Positions 14,618 to 17,379 of a DNA stretch of 17,379 nt are shown here, in pieces. Source of the stretch: Acidimicrobiia bacterium (GTDB taxonomy: Bacteria > Actinomycetota > Acidimicrobiia > Spongiisociales > ZC4RG35); the NCBI GenBank assembly GCA_029865445.1, contig JAOUGY010000047.1:1-17379 (forward strand). Direction: 5' to 3'. Position numbers and translations under genes: made by a program. How positions within the stretch are numbered: position 1 is the stretch's first letter; every line of letters starts with the position of its first letter. Below the pieces are notes generated by a model that had not been told where the DNA came from, did no database searches, and was given only the letters and a program-made list of their open reading frames with translations.

Positions 14618-14791
14618 TCAGCGCCGGACGGCAGGGCGGATCACCTTCGCCGCCACCGACAGGACATCCGCCCCCGTCTGAGCGGCCGCGGCACGAACGT
14701 CTGCCGGGCTCGGCCGGCGACGGAGGGCCCTCACGGTGACCACTCCCCCGAGGAAAGCCCCGGTCACGAACCACCAGAGTCTGTCGATCAC
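14618..14791 (-). CDS. Small single-pass membrane protein
   Basis: A 57-residue protein: one hydrophobic segment (RLWWFVTGAFLGGVVTVRAL, about 4-23), then a basic stretch RRRPSPADVR and a helix-prone tail ending VIRPAVRR. I recognise no domain. Short membrane proteins with this plan often sit just upstream of alaS in Actinobacteria, so it is probably a real gene of unknown role. GTG at 14791 is the best start because it lies 16 nt after the thioesterase stop and leaves the membrane segment at the N-terminus. The open frame further up overlaps the thioesterase gene and has only a TTG. The ribosome site is weak, so translation may depend on the upstream gene. Confidence 0.6.
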   Translation of the reverse strand: MIDRLWWFVTGAFLGGVVTVRALRRRPSPADVRAAAAQTGADVLSVAAKVIRPAVRR

Positions 14792-14807
14792 CCTGTTCAG
14801 AGTAGAC

Positions 14808-15206
14808 CTACCCGAGACGGTCGGTGACCACCTTGAACTGCAGAGTGGCGAGAGCCGCAACTCGGTCGTCCGCGGAGAGGGCCGCCCGAACCGTGGCCAG
14901 CGTCCGTCCGGCCGTCACCACGTCGGCGGTGGCCATGATCGACGCCTCGGGGGCCACAGGCCGGGAGAACACGACGTGGGTGCCGATGGTGACGGCGTGA
15001 ACGTCTCGGGCGGCGAGCGCGTAGGCGGCAGCCGTGTCGAGGAGCGCAAAGGCGTAGCTCCCGTGGACGACACCGGCGGAGTTGACAAGAGCGGGCGATG
15101 GGCGACCCCTCAGTGCAACATGTCCCGGGGCCACCTCGACCACGTCGATCCCGAAGGCATCGAGAAACTCCCGGTCCGCGTGCATCACCTTCTCGAGCAG
15201 GCTCAT
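14808..15206 (-). CDS. PaaI-type hotdog-fold acyl-CoA thioesterase
   Basis: A 132-residue single hotdog domain of the PaaI/YbgC-like thioesterase clan, which hydrolyses acyl-CoA thioesters. The characteristic central helix motif is NSAGVVHGSYAFALLDTAAAYAL (42-64), with His48-Gly49 and the catalytic-type Asp57. The family usually has HGG where this reads HGS. The remaining strands (THVVFSRPVAP, ATADVVTAGRTLATVRA) fit the fold. The substrate cannot be told, as no phenylacetate or other acyl-CoA genes are nearby. The ATG overlaps the upstream dehydrogenase stop as ATGA. It could equally be annotated as a DUF4442/YiiD-like thioesterase, but the hotdog assignment is firm. Confidence 0.85.
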   Translation of the reverse strand: MSLLEKVMHADREFLDAFGIDVVEVAPGHVALRGRPSPALVNSAGVVHGSYAFALLDTAAAYALAARDVHAVTIGTHVVFSRPVAPEASIMATADVVTAGRTLATVRAALSADDRVAALATLQFKVVTDRLG

Positions 15207-16438
15207 CGCACACCCACCATCTTCAATACGGCGCCCTCCCAGGTGAGAACGTACAACTCACCCGCCGAGTCGACGCCGAATGCGTTGACCTGACCCACAT
15301 CGGAGAAACGCTCGGTGACGTCCTCGACCGGTTCACCCGTGTAACGGAAGCTCTTCACCCATCCCGCGCACCAATCGCCGAAGAAGTACTCACCCGTGAC
15401 CTCGGGGATGGCGTCCCCTCTGTACACGAATCCGCCGGTCACCGAACATCCTGGGCCGTGCTGGTATTCGTAGATCGGGAGCGTGAGGTCCTCGGCCGCG
15501 GCGTCGCACCCGTCCTGGAAGCAGTGGGTACCTTCCATGCGCAACCAGCCGAAGTTGTACCCGCCCGCCGTCCAGGGGACCGCGTCGATCTCCTCCCACC
15601 GTTCGTGCCCGACGTCTCCGATGTAGACCAGCCCGTCGACCGGATCGATGGAGAAGCGCCACGGGTTGCGCAGGCCGTAGGCCCAGACCTCGGGGGCCCC
15701 GCCTCCGTCCACGAACGGGTTGTCGGCAGGAATCGTGTAGGTACCGGCCTCGGGACCAACCGAGATCCGAAGGATCGAAGAGAGCAGGGTGTTCGGGTCC
15801 TGGGAATGCGTCGAGGCGGCACCGCCCTCGCCCAGCGAAACCCAGAGGTTGCCATCAGGTCCGAACAAGATCATGCCCCCGTTGTGGCGGTTGGTGGGCT
15901 TGTCGAATCCGAGAAGTTCGGCCTCCGAACCCGGATCCGCCCGGTTGGGGTCGTCGGACACCGTGTACTCGGCGAGCCGGGTCCGTTCGGCATCCGACTG
16001 GTAGTAGAAGACGAAGAATCGGCCGTTGTCGGCGTAGTCGGGGTGGAAGGCGAGGCTGAGCAACCCAGGTTCGATGCCGTCCTCCGAATTGACCCGAGCG
16101 TCGATGTCGAGGAACGGTTGATCGACACCGACGATGCGGATGACGCCGCGCCGTTCCACGATGAACAACCGATCGTCGCCAGGGGGAGACGTGAGATGAA
16201 CAGGCTGGTCGTAGCCCGCGGCCACCTCCTCGAGTTCGAGAGAGGTGAGCGGGTCGAGTGAGGTGGTGGTCGTCGGCTCGGCCGTGGTGGTCGTGGTCTC
16301 GGGCGCGGCAGTCGTGACGGCGTTCTCGGTCGTCTCGGTCGTCACAGGACCGGCGGTCGTCGGGACGGAGGTGGGGACTGGTGCCGGTGTGCAGGCGACC
16401 ACGGTGAGCGCGATCACGAGGACCGCTTGGCGTCTCAT
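15203..16438 (-). CDS. Glucose/sorbosone dehydrogenase-family (PQQ-type beta-propeller) lipoprotein
   Basis: A 411-residue exported protein. A lipoprotein signal peptide (MRRQAVLVIALTVVAC, lipid-modified Cys16) is followed by a Thr/Pro-rich linker (17-65) and a six-bladed propeller of the GSDH family (about 68-411). Family marks are NRHNGGMILFGPDGNLWVSLG (183-203, with the presumed catalytic His185), YGLRNPWRFSIDP (254-266), YIGDVGHERWEEI and the late GFVYRG and YFFGDWCAGW. Cysteines 306, 311, 331 and 357 could form disulfides outside the cell. Members oxidise aldoses with PQQ, but no pqq gene is present and the substrate is unknown. ATG at 16438 overlaps the rarA stop as ATGA, has GGAGGG upstream and yields the signal peptide; 12 more codons upstream are open but would spoil it. 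Confidence 0.88.
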   Translation of the reverse strand: MRRQAVLVIALTVVACTPAPVPTSVPTTAGPVTTETTENAVTTAAPETTTTTAEPTTTTSLDPLTSLELEEVAAGYDQPVHLTSPPGDDRLFIVERRGVIRIVGVDQPFLDIDARVNSEDGIEPGLLSLAFHPDYADNGRFFVFYYQSDAERTRLAEYTVSDDPNRADPGSEAELLGFDKPTNRHNGGMILFGPDGNLWVSLGEGGAASTHSQDPNTLLSSILRISVGPEAGTYTIPADNPFVDGGGAPEVWAYGLRNPWRFSIDPVDGLVYIGDVGHERWEEIDAVPWTAGGYNFGWLRMEGTHCFQDGCDAAAEDLTLPIYEYQHGPGCSVTGGFVYRGDAIPEVTGEYFFGDWCAGWVKSFRYTGEPVEDVTERFSDVGQVNAFGVDSAGELYVLTWEGAVLKMVGVR

Positions 16439-17379
16439 CGGCGACCCTCCCGGCCCAGGATCTCGTCGATCCATGCCAGCCGCTCCCGCAAACCGGCCTC
16501 CCGACCCTCGTCGGTGGGCGAATAGAGCGGCTGGTCGGCGACGCCGTCGGGGAAGTACTGCTGGCGTACGACGTGATGGGCGGCGTCGTGGGCGTACCGG
16601 TAGCCCTCACCGTGACCGAGGGTCCGCGCTCCCCCGTAGTGGGAGTCGCGGAGGTGGGCAGGCACCGACGGCGCCGGGCCGTCGGCGACCAGGGATCGCG
16701 CTGCTCCCATAGCCGCCGTCAGCGAGTTCGACTTGGGAGCGGCCGCGAGGTAGACGGTCGCCTGAGTGAGGTGGAATGCTGCCTCCGGGAGTCCGACGTA
16801 GGCGAGGGCCTGGGAAGCGGCCACCGCTTGAAGGAGCGCGTTGGGGTCCGCCAATCCGATGTCCTCCGAGGCGAGGATGATGAGGCGGCGGGCGATGAAC
16901 TCGGGGTCCTCACCTCCTTCCAGCATGAGGTGGAGCCAGTACAGGGCGGCGTCGACGTCAGAACCGCGAACGCTCTTGATGAAGGCCGAGATCACGTCAT
17001 AGTGCTGGTCGCCCGCCTTGTCGTAACGAACGATCCTTCGCTGGAGGGCCTCCTCGACGTCGACGTCCTCGATCGCCACGGACTCCCGGCCCAACGCCAG
17101 CGTCGAAGCGACCTCCAGCACGGTGAGAGTGTGCCGGGCGTCGCCACCGGTCCGGGTCACCAGGGTCTCGACCGCGCCGTCATCGATGGACAACCCGTCG
17201 CCACCCAGCCCCCGCTCTGTATCGGAGACCGCCCGCCTCACCATGACGCTCAGGTCGTCCGGGGTGAGCGGTTCTGTGCGGAACAACGTCATCCGGCTCA
17301 GCAGCGGGCTGTTGACCTCGAAGAACGGGTTCTCGGTGGTGGCGCCCACGAGGACGATCGTGCCGTCCTCGACGCCGGG
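16435..17379 (-). CDS. rarA: Replication-associated recombination protein A (MgsA-like AAA+ ATPase), C-terminal part (cut by window edge)
   Basis: The last 314 codons of a clamp-loader-like AAA+ ATPase that works at stalled replication forks. The frame enters the window at PGVEDGTIVLVGATTENP, the sensor-1 strand, so Walker A and Walker B lie outside. Seen here are NSPLLSR with the arginine-finger Arg, the sensor-2 region (TGGDARHTLTVLE), and the RarA-specific tetramer domain with YDKAGDQHYDVISAFIKSVRGSD, ALYWLHLMLEGGEDP, RRLIILASEDIGLADP and HLRDSHY. The C-terminal domain seems complete. The stop overlaps the dehydrogenase start as ATGA. rarA upstream of alaS is a common actinobacterial arrangement. 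Confidence 0.95.
   Translation of the reverse strand, partial: PGVEDGTIVLVGATTENPFFEVNSPLLSRMTLFRTEPLTPDDLSVMVRRAVSDTERGLGGDGLSIDDGAVETLVTRTGGDARHTLTVLEVASTLALGRESVAIEDVDVEEALQRRIVRYDKAGDQHYDVISAFIKSVRGSDVDAALYWLHLMLEGGEDPEFIARRLIILASEDIGLADPNALLQAVAASQALAYVGLPEAAFHLTQATVYLAAAPKSNSLTAAMGAARSLVADGPAPSVPAHLRDSHYGGARTLGHGEGYRYAHDAAHHVVRQQYFPDGVADQPLYSPTDEGREAGLRERLAWIDEILGREGRR

Noticed and set aside
12836..14827. 663-codon open frame on the plus strand opposite alaS
   Set aside because: It lies antisense to a fully recognisable alaS. Its protein is Arg/His/Pro/Gly-rich with no domain. Long antisense frames are expected in GC-rich coding DNA.

Overview
The window is GC-rich and every gene I can support lies on the minus strand, so transcription runs from high to low coordinates. 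Most genes touch through ATGA, GTGA or TGATG junctions, and GTG or TTG starts are common. Gene content and order (rarA, alaS, ruvX, mltG, aroE, aroC, aroK, aroB, efp, nusB, pyrR, pyrB, pyrC, carA) match the conserved core of Actinobacteria. The early-branching style (a prepilin peptidase and a DUF4388 protein inside the aro cluster, TAnnnT-type -10 candidates, a PyrR site that covers a ribosome-binding site instead of forming an attenuator) suggests a non-streptomycete lineage such as Acidimicrobiia. That placement is inference; no rRNA or marker comparison was possible.

Layout in the direction of transcription. (1) 17379-14808: the 3' part of rarA, a lipoprotein of the glucose/sorbosone dehydrogenase family, and a PaaI-like hotdog thioesterase. 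(2) 14791-10422: a 57-residue one-pass membrane protein, alaS, the nuclease-fold protein ruvX, and the peptidoglycan transglycosylase mltG. (3) 10425-4526: the shikimate genes aroE, aroC, aroK and aroB. Between aroE and aroC sit a DUF4388 protein with a long acidic linker and a prepilin peptidase. (4) 4432-3492: efp and nusB. (5) About 3468 to the left edge: the pyrimidine operon pyrR-pyrB-pyrC-carA, cut by the window end inside carA.

This is mainly housekeeping DNA. I see no mobile element, CRISPR array, phage gene, tRNA or rRNA, and no gene-free stretch longer than about 120 bases. Two spots merit attention. The pyr leader has a near-consensus PyrR-binding loop whose lower stem pairs with a strong Shine-Dalgarno sequence. 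That sequence is ideally spaced for a 15-codon leader ORF, which runs through a second hairpin holding the pyrR AUG and stops on the pyrR start region. The DUF4388 protein has a minisatellite-coded acidic linker and repeated tryptophan motifs, next to an isolated prepilin peptidase. I do not claim a new multi-gene system.
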